Below are positions 63,724 to 64,000 of a DNA stretch of 64,000 nt, one piece after another (the first letter of the stretch is position 1; each line of letters starts with the position of its first letter). A model generated the notes under the pieces. That model was not told the DNA's origin. It ran no database searches and worked only from the letters and a program-made list of their open reading frames with translations. The stretch spans positions 248,001-312,000 of the forward strand of contig JBBCXB010000004.1 of NCBI GenBank assembly GCA_037145635.1, read 5' to 3'. Origin of the DNA: JAATFS01 sp037145635. Its GTDB lineage: Bacteria > Pseudomonadota > Gammaproteobacteria > Xanthomonadales > Xanthomonadaceae. The translations under genes and the position numbers were made by a program.

Positions 63724-64000
63724 AGTCGATCGTCCTCGTATTGCTGGGAATGGCGGGCGCCGCGGGTGCCCAGGCGGCCGAGCCCGAGGCCCGGGTGCTG
63801 GACGGCTTCAACGACGTCGCGCCCTGGCGGCTGGTGGTGTCCAACCAGGTCAGCGGCTCGCTGCGCCCGGTGGCCACCCCCAGCGGCGGCCACGCGCTGT
63901 GCCTGGACTACGATTTCAACGGCGTGTCCGGCTACGTCGGCATCCGCCGTACGCTGCCGATCAGCTATCCGGAGAACTACAAGTTCTCGTTCGCCGTGCG
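63720..64000 (+). CDS. Exported protein, probable carbohydrate-binding, cut by window end
   Basis: Starts with GTG at 63720 overlapping the permease stop (GTGA). A signal peptide (MKSIVLVLLGMAGAAGAQAA) is followed by VLDGFNDVAPWRLVVSNQVS and LCLDYDFNGVSGYVGIRRTL, the pattern of the galactose-binding-like jelly-roll domain that opens many discoidin-type secreted proteins in such loci. About 93 residues are visible; the rest lies beyond the window. Confidence 0.75.
   Translation, partial: MKSIVLVLLGMAGAAGAQAAEPEARVLDGFNDVAPWRLVVSNQVSGSLRPVATPSGGHALCLDYDFNGVSGYVGIRRTLPISYPENYKFSFAV

Overview
The window is very GC-rich, densely coding DNA from a gammaproteobacterium of the Xanthomonadaceae (Xanthomonas, Lysobacter, Luteimonas, Pseudoxanthomonas group; the genus cannot be fixed from sequence alone). 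The strongest sign is the arginine cluster. It encodes an N-acetylornithine carbamoyltransferase rather than an ordinary ornithine carbamoyltransferase, a fused acetylglutamate kinase/synthase, and an ArgE-type deacetylase suited to acetylcitrulline. An alpha-amino acid ester hydrolase and a TonB receptor/LacI/ABC sugar locus fit the same family.

Layout: 1-4.5 kb holds efp, an MtaD-like amidohydrolase, ubiG, a gph-like phosphatase and a degenerate squalene/phytoene synthase-like protein (all +). 4.5-8.1 kb is a minus-strand ethanolamine operon (eat-eutB-eutC) with no microcompartment genes. 8.5-17.4 kb is mixed housekeeping: a flavin-binding stress-type protein, an M23 peptidase, pyrC, yidD, a DksA-like protein with a long Lys/Ala/Pro-rich tail, an MFS exporter, sufE and cysS. 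17.4-29.7 kb is one long plus-strand block for arginine and proline synthesis (argF', argG, argE', argB/A, argC, argH, proB, proA) with small accessory genes between them. Upstream of argF' sits what looks like a complete leader-peptide attenuator. 30.1-32.1 kb is the ester hydrolase, followed by tRNA-Pro(CGG).

32.4-38.9 kb is a complete cytochrome bd module: cydABX on the minus strand, cydDC on the plus strand, and a perfect FNR/ANR-type box between them. 38.9-40.0 kb is a MetX-family acyltransferase (homoserine or, more likely here, serine O-succinyltransferase). 40.3-47.0 kb is the complete cytochrome c maturation operon ccmABCDEFGHI (-). 47.3-49.4 kb pairs a methionine/glutamine-type aminotransferase with an omega-amidase, separated by a 14-copy CCCCATT array. 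50.3-53.7 kb is scpA-scpB-rluB (-), followed by yciI-like and bolA genes (+).

54.8 kb to the window end is a carbohydrate-use locus: a LacI regulator, an Oar-like TonB receptor, a GH144-like lipoprotein hydrolase, a sugar-binding lipoprotein, two ABC permeases and the start of a further secreted protein. Two near-identical LacI-type operators, one before the regulator and one before the hydrolase, tie the locus together. The substrate is probably a beta-1,2-glucan, but that is inference from the hydrolase family.

The most interesting unexplained feature is the argF' leader at 17501-17656. A 33-codon ORF carries an Arg-x-Arg-Arg cluster, a protector hairpin, a competing antiterminator pairing and an intrinsic terminator, spaced as in classical amino-acid attenuators.
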